Shown piece after piece: positions 44,304-53,675 of a stretch of DNA of 64,000 bases (positions are counted from its first letter, which is position 1; each line of letters begins with the position of its first letter). Both the position numbers and the translations under genes were made by a program. The notes beneath the pieces are model-generated. The model had not been told where the DNA came from and ran no database searches. It saw only the letters and a list, made by a program, of their open reading frames with translations. This DNA comes from JBKECY01 sp047975025 (GTDB taxonomy: Bacteria > Bacillota > Clostridia > Lachnospirales > Lachnospiraceae). The stretch spans positions 1 through 64,000 of the forward strand of contig JBKECY010000020.1 of the NCBI GenBank assembly GCA_047975025.1, in the 5' to 3' direction.

Positions 44304-45518
44304 TCAGGCCTCATCTGTAAAAACAGAATATATATAAGGGAACGGTTCTAAACTTCTCTTTAATATACCTTGTATCCGGGCAATGAGCAAGCCATAATTT
44401 GTCATGGGTACTTTCTGATCCGCGGCCGTACGTATTCTGTATTTCATCTCCCGTTCATTCAGCATACAGGCTCCGCAGTGTACAATCAGGCTGTATGGTG
44501 CCAGATCTTCCGGGAATTCTGTGCCGGAGCAGAATTCAAACTCAAGTTTCTTACCTGTGTACTGTGTAATCCATCTGGGAAGCTTGACCGTACCGATATC
44601 GTCACATTGGCGATGATGGGTGCACCCCTCACAGATGAGTATACGGTCTTGGTGCTGCAAGGTATCCAGCGCTTTGACCCCTTGGACCAAAGACAGCAGA
44701 TCGCCTTTGTAGCGTGCAAATAGAATTGAAAACGAGGTCAGCCGTACATCTGTCGGTGTGTCTGCCGCCACCTTGGCGAACACCTGACTGTCTGTAATAA
44801 CAAGTGCAGGCTTTTTATGCAGGTTTTCAAGTGTTTCCCTCAGCTCATATTCCTTTACTACAATGCTGACCGCATCCGATTCCAGCACATCCCGAATCAC
44901 CTGCTGCTGCGGCAAAATAAGGCGTCCCTTAGGAGCCGCCTTATCAATTGGCACGACCAGCACCACGAAATCTGAGGGGTGAAGCAAGTCACCTACAATA
45001 CGCAGGCGGCTCTCCGTATGCCGTCCTAATGCCGCTATCTTCTCTTTTAACTCTTCTATCTGACTGCCTGTTCTGGCACTCACATAGATTTCATGGCTTG
45101 CAGGATTCGCCGGTATCTCGATCAGATCTGCTTTGTTGCGCACGATCAGATAGGGAATTTCCTTGGCTGTGAATCTGGCCACCAGTGCCCGGTCCGCCTC
45201 CGACAGCGGAGCTGTTGCATCGGTAATCAATACTGCGATATCTGTTTTATTCAAGACCTGATAGGTCTTTTTGACACGCAGTAGGCCGACCTCACCCTCA
45301 TCATCAATTCCGGGTGTATCAATCAGCATCACAGGACCAAGCGGTAAAAGTTCCATGGATTTATAAACAGGGTCGGTGGTTGTCCCACCTACCCTGGATA
45401 CAATTGCTATATCTTGTTTTGTTACTGCATTTATGATACTGGATTTACCAGCATTGCGCTTCCCGAAAAAGCTTATGTGTACTCTCTCGGAAGAAGGTGT
45501 CTGATTAAGACTCATCAT
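44304..45518 (-). CDS. hydF: [FeFe]-hydrogenase H-cluster maturation GTPase HydF
   Basis: HydF is the scaffold on which the 2Fe subcluster of [FeFe]-hydrogenase is assembled before transfer to HydA. The 404-residue protein has an N-terminal TrmE/Era-like GTPase domain (GKRNAGKSS about residues 18-26, DTPGIDDEG, NKAD), a dimerisation domain and a C-terminal [4Fe-4S] site with CTHHRQCDD and HCGACM. The second of two adjacent ATGs (45515) is spaced better from AGGAGG. hydE and hydG are not in the window. Confidence 0.95.
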   Translation of the reverse strand: MMSLNQTPSSERVHISFFGKRNAGKSSIINAVTKQDIAIVSRVGGTTTDPVYKSMELLPLGPVMLIDTPGIDDEGEVGLLRVKKTYQVLNKTDIAVLITDATAPLSEADRALVARFTAKEIPYLIVRNKADLIEIPANPASHEIYVSARTGSQIEELKEKIAALGRHTESRLRIVGDLLHPSDFVVLVVPIDKAAPKGRLILPQQQVIRDVLESDAVSIVVKEYELRETLENLHKKPALVITDSQVFAKVAADTPTDVRLTSFSILFARYKGDLLSLVQGVKALDTLQHQDRILICEGCTHHRQCDDIGTVKLPRWITQYTGKKLEFEFCSGTEFPEDLAPYSLIVHCGACMLNEREMKYRIRTAADQKVPMTNYGLLIARIQGILKRSLEPFPYIYSVFTDEA

Positions 45519-45538
45519 CCCTCCTGTGTTGTAAGACC

Positions 45539-47152
45539 CTATTCCTGTGTCGTATTATTCTGAGTAGCGCTGTTCGCTTCCTCCTGTGTTCCCAGGGTCA
45601 CCGTAATTGTCTTTTCCTGATAGGTTCCGGACTCGGATCTTTGTACCACGATCTCAACTTCCGTACCTGCCGCCAGATACTGCATCTGCTTTTGCAGTTC
45701 CGTATAGGAACTTATGGATGTTCCGGCGATAGAGGTAATAACATCACCTTGCAGTATACCTGCTTCTTCAGCCGGGCTTCCTTCGATCACAGCAGCTACA
45801 AATACACCGGTCGGTATATTATATACTTCTGTAATGTCAGAGGACACATCCTTCGTCTGAATTCCAATATACCCTATATCCGCGGAATCGACAAGTTCTT
45901 TTGTTGCCTGTGTCATAAGTTCTGCAAGAATCGGCTCTGCAACCGATACCGGTATGGCATATCCAATGCCCTCTACCGAGCTGCTGGCAAACTTAGCGGC
46001 ATTGATACCGATCAGCTGTCCCTGCATATTCAATAAGGCACCGCCGCTGTTACCCGGGTTGATGGCTGCATCTGTCTGAATGAGCGTACTGGAAAGATTC
46101 TCAACATCAATCTGGCGGTTCAGGGCACTTACATAACCTGATGTAACCGATTGTCCATAGCCGAGCGCATTACCAATAGCTACGACCTGCTCACCAACGG
46201 TCAGGGCATCTGAATCACCCATCTCAATTACCTTAATCTGGCTCAGCGTTTCTTCCGGAATATCTGCGATCTTCACTGCGATTACCGCAAGATCATCTTC
46301 TTCACTTGTACCTTTGACTTGTGCGGTTACCGCATCTTCCGTATTGACGGACTGTGTATCGGATTCATCTGAGGTCGCCAGGACATCAGAACCGTAGAAG
46401 AAAACACTTAATGAATTGGAATCTTCAATAACATGATAATTAGTAGCAATCAGAAGCTCTGTATCGTTCTGTCCTACAATAATTCCTGAACCACTGGCTG
46501 TACCTTCCGCTTCTGAGGTGCCTCCGAACATATCGGTCACTTCCTGCACACTGACTGAGGTAATAGCCACAACTGCCGGCATTGCATTGGCTGCCACACT
46601 GGCTACACTGCTGGTTTCAGAACTAACTGCCGTAACAGAGTCCTGCGTTGCTTCTGTCGTCTCTGTTGTCGGGATAGTGGTCGTCACTGCAGAGGACGTT
46701 GTGCCGTTCAGCTGATTGCCTACCGCATTCACACCCTGAAATACCAGTCCGGCGACAAGACCAAACACCAGTGCCAGACTGACAGTAACACCGAACTTGC
46801 GTCCCAGACCGCCCTGCGACTTCTTCTCTTTTTTGCGCTTTGCCGTCTGTGCTGTGTGCTGCGCAGCACCCGACGTAGGGCTCTCCACTGTATAATGAGC
46901 ATATTGCTGGGTATCCTGGCCACTTGCCTCTGTCTCCGCTTCAAACGCCCCGGCCGCCGCTGTTTCCTGCATCACAGGCTCCTGTGCTGCTTCATCAGGC
47001 GCTGCCTCTGTCGTCTCTGCAAAAGAGGTTACATAATTCGGCACATAGTCCGTACCCTCAGACACTGCCTGCTCAGCAGCATCCTCCACACTCTGCTCTG
47101 CGCCCAGGTCGCTGGGCGTAGGATTTGTATCATTTTTATATTCTTCACTCAT
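45539..47152 (-). CDS. htrA: HtrA/DegP-family membrane serine protease
   Basis: A 537-residue surface quality-control protease. A long acidic cytoplasmic tail (about 125 residues, Glu/Ala/Thr-rich) precedes one transmembrane helix, a Ser/Thr-rich linker, the trypsin-like domain with H in ATNYHVIED, D in DDLAVIAVK and S in NPGNSGGALLN, and one C-terminal PDZ domain. The catalytic triad is complete. The ATG at 47152 follows AAGGAG and replaces a frame 6 residues longer. A hairpin overlaps the region just before the ribosome binding site and could control translation. Confidence 0.94.
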   Translation of the reverse strand: MSEEYKNDTNPTPSDLGAEQSVEDAAEQAVSEGTDYVPNYVTSFAETTEAAPDEAAQEPVMQETAAAGAFEAETEASGQDTQQYAHYTVESPTSGAAQHTAQTAKRKKEKKSQGGLGRKFGVTVSLALVFGLVAGLVFQGVNAVGNQLNGTTSSAVTTTIPTTETTEATQDSVTAVSSETSSVASVAANAMPAVVAITSVSVQEVTDMFGGTSEAEGTASGSGIIVGQNDTELLIATNYHVIEDSNSLSVFFYGSDVLATSDESDTQSVNTEDAVTAQVKGTSEEDDLAVIAVKIADIPEETLSQIKVIEMGDSDALTVGEQVVAIGNALGYGQSVTSGYVSALNRQIDVENLSSTLIQTDAAINPGNSGGALLNMQGQLIGINAAKFASSSVEGIGYAIPVSVAEPILAELMTQATKELVDSADIGYIGIQTKDVSSDITEVYNIPTGVFVAAVIEGSPAEEAGILQGDVITSIAGTSISSYTELQKQMQYLAAGTEVEIVVQRSESGTYQEKTITVTLGTQEEANSATQNNTTQE

Positions 47153-47168
47153 GATTATATCTCCTTTC

Positions 47169-47206
47169 AAATCTATCGTAAGAATCCCTTACCATATGAT
47201 AGATTT
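47169..47206 (-). promoter_or_regulatory. Leader hairpin before htrA
   Basis: Nine-base arms AAATCTATC and GATAGATTT (47198-47206 and 47169-47177) enclose an inner GTAAG/CTTAC pair. The stem ends within 3-4 bases of the AAGGAG site, 17 bp before the start codon. It may be an mRNA control element; there is no T run, so it is not a terminator. Confidence 0.55.
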
Positions 47207-47279
47207 AGTGTAACAACACTTTGTGTTCAAATTGTGATGTAATCTTTAATAAAACGTGAAGTTATGTCGACGAGCGAAA

Positions 47280-49106
47280 TTATTCCACTGTAACCGATTT
47301 GGCAAGGTTTCTGGGCTTGTCAACATCCAGCCCCTTGCCCAGTGCCACATAGTAGCCAAAAAGCTGTAAGGGTATGACGGCCAGGGAATTCGTAAAGTAC
47401 TCATTTGTCTCCGGCAGGTAAATAACGTAATCCACCGTCTTCTCGATTTCGGTATTGCCGGAATTCGTCACCGCCAATACAAAGGCACCACGAGTCTTGA
47501 CCTCCTGTACGTTACTTAACGTCTTTTTATAAAGCTTATCCTGCGTGATGACTGCCGTTACCAGTGTTCCTTCTTCAATAAGTGAGATGGTTCCATGCTT
47601 GAGTTCTCCCGCCGCATAGGCCTCGGAATGTATATACGATATTTCCTTAAGCTTCAAGGAGCCTTCGAGAGAAATCGCATAATCAATTCCGCGTCCGATA
47701 AAGAACACGTGCTCTGTTGCCAGATAGCGGTTGGCAAATTTCTGAATTCTTTCTTTGTTTCCGAGCAAGAACTCAATCTGCTGCGGAAGTTTTTGCAAGT
47801 CATTAATATATGAGTTCACCTGTTCCTGTGTGATCTCGCCGCGTACGAAAGCAAATTTGAGGGCAAGCAGATATTCTGCAATCAACTGCGTGCTGTATGC
47901 CTTGGTCGTTGCCACCGCTATCTCAGGACCGGCCCAGGTATACATGACACTGTCCGCTTCACGTGCAATTGAACTTCCCACCACGTTTACAATCCCCAGC
48001 GTCTTAACTCCATGGTCCCGCGCTTCTCTAAGCGCTGCCAGTGAATCTGCTGTCTCGCCCGACTGACTGATAATAATGACAAGAGAGTTCTTACTGTAAA
48101 TCGGATTGCGGTATCTGAACTCTGAAGCAAGATCTACTTCCACAGGAACTCTGGCCAAGCCTTCAAATACATATTTCGCGCTGATTCCCGTATGATATGC
48201 CGAGCCACAGGCTACCATATATATTTTTTCGATGCTCTTAATCTCTTCATCCGTTAACCCCAGCTCTTCAATATGAATCGTATGATCCTTGATTCTGGGA
48301 CTTAACGTATCTGCTATCGCTTTCGGCTGCTCGTAGATTTCTTTCAGCATGAAGAAATCGTAGCCGCCTTTTTCAGCCGCACTGATGTCCCACTCGATGG
48401 TGGCAGGCTCTTTTTTGATTTCCTCTTCATCCAGATTATAGAATTTCAGGTCTTCTTTCGTAAGTGCCACGATTTCCTGGTTATCAATAAAATATACCTG
48501 TCTTGTATAATTGAGGATGGCAGGTACATCAGACGCAATAAAATTACCGTCCTTGCCTTTGCCCACAATCAAAGGACTGTCCTTACGAACTGCATAAATC
48601 TTATCCGGATGGTCTATGAACAGGATACCTAATGCATAGGACCCTTCTACCCGGTACATCACCTTGGTAATCGTATCAATCGGATTGCCTGTATAATAAT
48701 AGTCCAGCAGATGTGCCAGCACTTCCGTATCCGTCTCCGAAACAAATACATACCCTTTGTCTTCAAGTTTTTTTCTCAGTTTTTGATAATTTTCGATGAT
48801 GCCATTATGTACGACAGCAATCGTTTCCGCCTGATTGAAATGCGGATGTGCATTTGTATCCGTGGGGGCTCCATGCGTAGCCCATCTCGTATGTCCGATG
48901 CCGGAGCGTCCGGGTAACGATGCACCGTCGTGCGTTAATTCACTTAATACCTTAAGTCGCCCCATCGCCTTGGCAACTTCAATTTTCTTCCCGTCAAATA
49001 CAGCGATTCCGGCTGAATCATAGCCTCTGTATTCCAGCTTGGAAAGACCGTCCAGCAAAATAGGTGCCACTTCTCGATCGCCAATATATCCTACAATTCC
49101 ACACAT
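47280..49106 (-). CDS. glmS: Glutamine-fructose-6-phosphate aminotransferase
   Basis: Makes glucosamine-6-phosphate, the entry to peptidoglycan and wall amino sugars. The 608-residue protein starts MCGIVGYIG (Cys2 is the glutaminase nucleophile), has HTRWATHG and two SIS domains (SQSGETADS, and a second with GRGIDYAISLEGSLKLKE), and ends DKPRNLAKSVTVE as expected. It starts 12 bp after a glycosyltransferase gene, so the glmS ribozyme found before glmS in many Firmicutes has no room here. Confidence 0.98.
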   Translation of the reverse strand: MCGIVGYIGDREVAPILLDGLSKLEYRGYDSAGIAVFDGKKIEVAKAMGRLKVLSELTHDGASLPGRSGIGHTRWATHGAPTDTNAHPHFNQAETIAVVHNGIIENYQKLRKKLEDKGYVFVSETDTEVLAHLLDYYYTGNPIDTITKVMYRVEGSYALGILFIDHPDKIYAVRKDSPLIVGKGKDGNFIASDVPAILNYTRQVYFIDNQEIVALTKEDLKFYNLDEEEIKKEPATIEWDISAAEKGGYDFFMLKEIYEQPKAIADTLSPRIKDHTIHIEELGLTDEEIKSIEKIYMVACGSAYHTGISAKYVFEGLARVPVEVDLASEFRYRNPIYSKNSLVIIISQSGETADSLAALREARDHGVKTLGIVNVVGSSIAREADSVMYTWAGPEIAVATTKAYSTQLIAEYLLALKFAFVRGEITQEQVNSYINDLQKLPQQIEFLLGNKERIQKFANRYLATEHVFFIGRGIDYAISLEGSLKLKEISYIHSEAYAAGELKHGTISLIEEGTLVTAVITQDKLYKKTLSNVQEVKTRGAFVLAVTNSGNTEIEKTVDYVIYLPETNEYFTNSLAVIPLQLFGYYVALGKGLDVDKPRNLAKSVTVE

Positions 49107-49118
49107 GTTTTTGCCTCC

Positions 49119-50036
49119 TTATTGTTTCGTATCCCAATAACCAGGATTCATTGTATATTTTTTGATTTTGGAGCGGGACAATGATTTATATCGTTTGCCC
49201 TTTCGGTAGCCCAGATACTTGCTTGCGCTTTGTGCTATGAGGTAAGCAATGAGCCAGGGGCGTCCAATCGCCAGTAAATGCAGTGCCGTACTTTTGACCA
49301 GACGAATTCCCTCGCCCTCGGAAGGAAGATTCCCGAACACCTCCGGAAACTCAGCCTGCGAAACGCCTAAATCAAAGTTTCTGGAAAACTGCTCCCGCAG
49401 TGTATAGTTATGTGAATGAATCACTTCGGCATCCGCTGTATAAAACAGGGCATAGCCTGCGCTTATGACCGCGGCTGCATAAATCATATCTTCATTAAAG
49501 ATAGTTCTTTTGACAAAACCGCCCAGAGCATCGTACGTTTTCCTATCATATGCGGCGCATACATTGGAGCAGAAATAAGTCTTGATTCCTAACTGCGGCA
49601 GATCTGCCGATGTCTTCTTGCGGCTGGATAACGGATAATTAAATGCGCGGGTATAGCGCTCTATTTCGTGACAGCCTTCCGCAGGAAGCTGCCGAGATGC
49701 CACCAGCCTGACATCCGGGTCCTCAAAAGGCTTCAGCAGGTTCGTAAGCAGACGGGAATTGCCGGGCATGGCATCCTGTGTCATAAAGACCATAATGTCT
49801 GCTTCCGACAGCGAGGCCGCCCAGGCTCTGGTACCCCCATGATCGAACGCTGCCTTTTGGATATGATGCAGTTCGATATTCTCATATTTCTGCACATAGC
49901 TCTCCCGCCAGAACTCTTCCTGCGTATTAATCACGATTATTTTGCGAATAGGATAATCCTGCACCTGCAGCTTGTCTATCAGCATGCCAAATGTCGCATC
50001 TGGCTTATAGGTTGGTATTATTACGTCTACTGTCAT
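49119..50036 (-). CDS. Family 2 glycosyltransferase, rhamnosyltransferase-like
   Basis: A 305-residue GT-A enzyme with the N-terminal VDVIIPTYKPD strand, the H-G-G-T-R motif (about 66-70) seen in rhamnosyl- and related transferases, a DAMPG acidic motif and the C-terminal amphipathic segment of membrane-associated GT2 enzymes. It would add a sugar to a lipid-linked wall polysaccharide. Donor and acceptor cannot be told. It lies between the LCP gene and glmS; a strong terminator stem ends only 18 bp before its start, so its expression may depend on read-through or antitermination. Confidence 0.82.
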   Translation of the reverse strand: MTVDVIIPTYKPDATFGMLIDKLQVQDYPIRKIIVINTQEEFWRESYVQKYENIELHHIQKAAFDHGGTRAWAASLSEADIMVFMTQDAMPGNSRLLTNLLKPFEDPDVRLVASRQLPAEGCHEIERYTRAFNYPLSSRKKTSADLPQLGIKTYFCSNVCAAYDRKTYDALGGFVKRTIFNEDMIYAAAVISAGYALFYTADAEVIHSHNYTLREQFSRNFDLGVSQAEFPEVFGNLPSEGEGIRLVKSTALHLLAIGRPWLIAYLIAQSASKYLGYRKGKRYKSLSRSKIKKYTMNPGYWDTKQ

Positions 50037-50053
50037 GAATTGAAAGTCTCCTT

Positions 50054-50095
50054 AAAAAATTGCCATCTTACGCCTTGCCGGCGTAACATGGCAAT
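50054..50095 (-). terminator. Terminator between the LCP gene and the glycosyltransferase
   Basis: Sixteen-base arms (50059-50074 and 50080-50095) pair with one mismatch around a 5-base loop, followed on the minus strand by six T. The T run abuts the AAGGAG ribosome binding site of the next gene, leaving no room for a promoter. Confidence 0.93.
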
Positions 50096-50120
50096 CCTAC
50101 AGCAATGCTACTACATCCTA

Positions 50121-51209
50121 TTATTGTGTTCCGGCCAGATAGTCAAGACCATATCCACTGATTGATTCAATATAAGCACTGCGATCCAGTACGACCTGTG
50201 ATGGGGTGTACTCAACTCCCGGATACAGGAACTGATGCAGAATCGTTACATTGGATGCCAGTGTAACCGGGATAACACTATCTTGATCATTAACTATATC
50301 TGTAACCTTATCCTGTGGGAAACCGGTCGTATCTACAATATTGTACCCAAGCATGGCAGAGCCCATGGAGAAGATCTCGTCCTTGCCATAGGTTGTCTTG
50401 ATCATTGGGAATACGGTATCCATGATCTGTGACAATGTGGTCAGACTCGCACTTTTAGCTTTGTTTACCATCAGCTGAATGATATGTCTCTGACGCTCGG
50501 TTCTCTTATAATCATCACCGCCGCCATAACGGATACGGGCATAAGATACGGCCTGTACACCATTCAAATCGTAGGTACCGGCAACTTCCGGCTCAATTCT
50601 TGTATAGGATTTACCTGTTTTTTCAGAAGTTTCTACACAATAGTCATTCATGTTAACAACTTCAGAATCTGTCATTTCCACAGTAACTCCGCCTAACAGA
50701 TCAACGATCTCTGCGACCGCATTAAAATTCACTGTCACATAGTCGGTGATATTAAGATCCAGATTCGTGTTCAGCATGGAAAGCGCCTGTTCTGCACTTC
50801 CGTAAGCATAAGCTGCATTTGCCTTCAGATATGTATCATCGCCAATATCAAGCAGTGTATCCCTGTATACCGAAGCCAGACGCACTTCCTTCGTATCGTT
50901 ATTAATTGTGGCGATAATGATGGTATCACTGTTGCCATAGTCCAGATCGTTTTCACGTGAGTCCAGTGCAAACAAAGCAATATTTGTATAGCCGGTCAGC
51001 GCATTGCCCGTAGTGCTTACAACATCCTCGTTAATTTCGACCTTTTCTAAATCTAGGTTATCTCCCTGTATATTGTTTGCTTTTTTATTCACCTGTCCGT
51101 ACACGAACAGCGCTCCTACTACCAAGAGAAGTATCAGCATCTCGATTGCAAAAATAATCTTACTTTTTCTTGATTTTCTTCTTGCTCTTCTTGATTTTCT
51201 TCTTGCCAT
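50121..51209 (-). CDS. LytR-CpsA-Psr family wall-polymer ligase
   Basis: LCP proteins attach lipid-linked teichoic acid or polysaccharide to peptidoglycan. The 362-residue protein has a very basic cytoplasmic N-terminus (ARRKSRRARRKSRKSK), one transmembrane helix (about 17-38), and the extracellular LCP domain with LDSREND, the SVYRDTLLDI arginine/aspartate motif and the RTERQRHIIQLM motif for the pyrophosphate-lipid substrate. It lies 14 bp after the sugar-phosphate transferase gene, fitting assembly and attachment of one polymer. Confidence 0.93.
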   Translation of the reverse strand: MARRKSRRARRKSRKSKIIFAIEMLILLLVVGALFVYGQVNKKANNIQGDNLDLEKVEINEDVVSTTGNALTGYTNIALFALDSRENDLDYGNSDTIIIATINNDTKEVRLASVYRDTLLDIGDDTYLKANAAYAYGSAEQALSMLNTNLDLNITDYVTVNFNAVAEIVDLLGGVTVEMTDSEVVNMNDYCVETSEKTGKSYTRIEPEVAGTYDLNGVQAVSYARIRYGGGDDYKRTERQRHIIQLMVNKAKSASLTTLSQIMDTVFPMIKTTYGKDEIFSMGSAMLGYNIVDTTGFPQDKVTDIVNDQDSVIPVTLASNVTILHQFLYPGVEYTPSQVVLDRSAYIESISGYGLDYLAGTQ

Positions 51210-51223
51210 TGTTAATCCCCTTA

Positions 51224-52639
51224 TTAATATGCGTTTTTATTAACGAAACCTTTGAAGACAGTTAGAAATAAAATCTTAAAATCAAATCCGACTGTCCAGT
51301 TCTCTATGTAATATAGATCGCAATCTATTCGTTTTCTAATGGATGTATCTCCTCTATATCCATTAACCTGAGCCCACCCTGTAAGTCCGGGCCGCACCTG
51401 ATGCTTTACCATGTAGCGGGGAATTTCTTCCCTGAATTTCTCAACAAAAAACGGTCGTTCAGGTCTCGGTCCTACCAGGCTCATATCGCCTTTTAATATG
51501 TTAAAGAGCTGTGGCAGTTCATCAATACTGGTCCTTCTCATGAATTTTCCTAGCTTTGTGATTCTGTCGTCGTTCTTCTTCGTCCATGCTTTTTTCTCTT
51601 CCTGTTCCGGCTGCACACGCATAGAACGGAATTTGTACATGCAGAACGGCTTGTTATGCAGCCCTACCCGTTCCTGCTTATAAATCAGCGGACCCGGTGT
51701 CGTAATCTTCATCAGTATTACAATCACCAGCATAACTGGTGAGGCCAGCGCAAGCGCAAACAATGAGCCCACAATATCAATGACTCTCTTCAATGCAAAA
51801 TGAAATGTGTTGCTAAGCGGCACATATCGTATATTAATGACCGGCAGTCCCAGTATATCTTCTGTATAGGGGCTTGTCGGAATAATATTATTGTAATCCG
51901 GTACGAATTTTGTATGTACTCCGGATTTTTCACAAACTGAAACAATACCCTGTAACTTGGCATACTCACTGAGCTTAAGCGTAATCGCGATTTCATCCAG
52001 CTGGTTCTGCGCCAACAGGGCTTCCAAATCACCTATTCTCCCAATCACAGGCACGCCCATGATCATTTCGTCACTTTTGAGTTCGTCATCCAACAGGCCC
52101 TGCACCGTATAGCCCCATTGCGGATTGTGCTGGATTCTGTCAATATACTCTTTGGCTGACTGGCTGTTGCCTACCAGAATAATATGCTTCTGATTCATGC
52201 CGCTGCTGCGTATCCGTCTGAGAATAAAACGAATAAAGTTTCTGACAATCGCTTCTGCGACCACATTAATGCCCAGAAAGATGAAGAGCATTCCACGCGA
52301 GAAATCCTGCAGACGCTTGCTTGCCAGGAATAAAAAGCCAATCAGCAGCAAAAGCCCCAGCACATTTGCCTTAAATATGTCAGCAGCTTCAACTCTGCGG
52401 CTCTGCACCCGCTTCGGGGTGTATAGCCTGAAGGCCTGATATAAAATCAAGTATAAAGGAATAATAAGTACCAATGCGTACAAATATATTTCAAATGGCA
52501 GTGAGCGCACCGCACCCTCAGAAAACGGGCTAACAAAACTAAAGCGAAGTATCCAGGCCCCCAGGTAGGATGCTGCAATAACAAATGCATCAATAATTAC
52601 CTGCAGTCTGTTAAAGTACTTCTGATTATCTTTTATCAA
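51224..52639 (-). CDS. Polyprenyl-phosphate sugar-1-phosphate transferase (initiating)
   Basis: This enzyme starts a polysaccharide repeat unit by moving a sugar-1-phosphate to undecaprenyl phosphate at the membrane. The 471-residue protein has about four N-terminal transmembrane helices, a Rossmann-like CoA_binding_3 domain (about 145-250), a membrane-entering hairpin, and the C-terminal catalytic domain with KFRSMR, DELPQLFNILKGDMSLVGPRPE and QVRPGLTGWAQV. The sugar is not identifiable; relatives use glucose, galactose or GlcNAc-type donors. It starts at TTG with GAGGTG upstream, and has its own promoter. Confidence 0.93.
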   Translation of the reverse strand: MIKDNQKYFNRLQVIIDAFVIAASYLGAWILRFSFVSPFSEGAVRSLPFEIYLYALVLIIPLYLILYQAFRLYTPKRVQSRRVEAADIFKANVLGLLLLIGFLFLASKRLQDFSRGMLFIFLGINVVAEAIVRNFIRFILRRIRSSGMNQKHIILVGNSQSAKEYIDRIQHNPQWGYTVQGLLDDELKSDEMIMGVPVIGRIGDLEALLAQNQLDEIAITLKLSEYAKLQGIVSVCEKSGVHTKFVPDYNNIIPTSPYTEDILGLPVINIRYVPLSNTFHFALKRVIDIVGSLFALALASPVMLVIVILMKITTPGPLIYKQERVGLHNKPFCMYKFRSMRVQPEQEEKKAWTKKNDDRITKLGKFMRRTSIDELPQLFNILKGDMSLVGPRPERPFFVEKFREEIPRYMVKHQVRPGLTGWAQVNGYRGDTSIRKRIDCDLYYIENWTVGFDFKILFLTVFKGFVNKNAY

Positions 52640-52671
52640 TGTTATTCACCTCAATTGATTTCATAACCTAT

Positions 52672-52700
52672 ACTATATAATAGAACGCCCCCAAAGGCAA
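52672..52700 (-). promoter_or_regulatory. Promoter of the sugar-transferase/LCP unit
   Basis: Minus strand: TTGCCT (52695-52700), 17 bp spacer, TATAGT (52672-52677), about 33 bp before the TTG start. Confidence 0.7.
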
Positions 52701-52714
52701 CCCAGTTTTTTTTT

Positions 52715-53674
52715 TTAATATTTACCAATCATACGTGGCAGATTTCTCCACAATTCCCACTGAATTTTGCAGTAATTTATGAAATTTGACCAATGAAATC
52801 TCACTTTTTTCTGTGTGCGGCATAATCCGAATCCCTGCCGCATTCCCTGCGCATACGCCGCTATGTGTCCCTTGCGTATAAAAAACAGGATTTTAAGCAG
52901 GAAGCCCGGCAACAAAAAGGGCAGATTCAGCAGGATCTGAAGCCAAGGCATATTCTTATAAACCAGATATATACTGTTCTGCGCAGACAGCCTGACCTTA
53001 AAGTCGTTGTATCTGGAACCGCTAAATCCACTGCCCACATGATAGACCAGCGCCTCCGGACAGAAAGCATTGTACATCCCATGAATACGAGCCCGGTATC
53101 CTACATCTACATCTTCAAGATAGGCAAAGTGCATTTCATCAAAAAGTCCCAAATCCTGCAGGGCTTTCTTCCTATATATGGCGGCACCGGCACAACCGCT
53201 GAAAATCTTTCTGCTGGCCGTATACCGATCGGCCGGCGCATCTTTGCCAACCGAGAAAGCCCAGCCAAGTGCACAGTAATAATCTCCCGCAGAATCAATC
53301 TTAGACGGATCGTGCATTTGGAGCATTTTGGCCTGTACACAAAAAAGCTTCTCATCCGCGCGGATCGCTGTCCAAAGCTGTGCCACAAAGTCCGGCTGTA
53401 CCTTCGTATCATTATTAAGCAAAATCACATACGGTGCACGCGCTGCGAGTATCCCCTCATTGACAGCTTTAGAAAATCCATAATTCTTATCCAGTTTGAG
53501 TAATCTGACATCCGGATACTCTGTCTCCACAATGGCAGTGCTTTCATCGGCAGAGCCATTATCTACAAAAATAATTTCAAAGGCTGGACCGGTCTGCGTC
53601 TGTAACGCATCCAGACAGTCCCGTATATAGGCAACACCGTTATAATTAGGTATAATCACCGACACTTCCGGCAT
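52715..53674 (-). CDS. Family 2 glycosyltransferase
   Basis: A 319-residue GT2 enzyme: EVSVIIPNYNG start, LKLDKNYGFSKAVN, LLNNDTKV (metal-binding DxD-like), a GCAGAAIYRKKAL acceptor motif, and FAYLEDVDVGYR with the catalytic Asp region. It resembles dTDP-rhamnose transferases of O-antigen and rhamnan clusters. A hydrophobic C-terminal segment suggests membrane association. Its ATG lies 1 bp after the preceding glycosyltransferase stop, with AAGGAG 6 bp upstream. Confidence 0.88.
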   Translation of the reverse strand: MPEVSVIIPNYNGVAYIRDCLDALQTQTGPAFEIIFVDNGSADESTAIVETEYPDVRLLKLDKNYGFSKAVNEGILAARAPYVILLNNDTKVQPDFVAQLWTAIRADEKLFCVQAKMLQMHDPSKIDSAGDYYCALGWAFSVGKDAPADRYTASRKIFSGCAGAAIYRKKALQDLGLFDEMHFAYLEDVDVGYRARIHGMYNAFCPEALVYHVGSGFSGSRYNDFKVRLSAQNSIYLVYKNMPWLQILLNLPFLLPGFLLKILFFIRKGHIAAYAQGMRQGFGLCRTQKKVRFHWSNFINYCKIQWELWRNLPRMIGKY

Positions 53675-53675
53675 A

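Noticed and set aside
49107..49118. glmS ribozyme before glmS
   Set aside because: Only 12 bp separate glmS from the upstream gene and no ribozyme core is visible.
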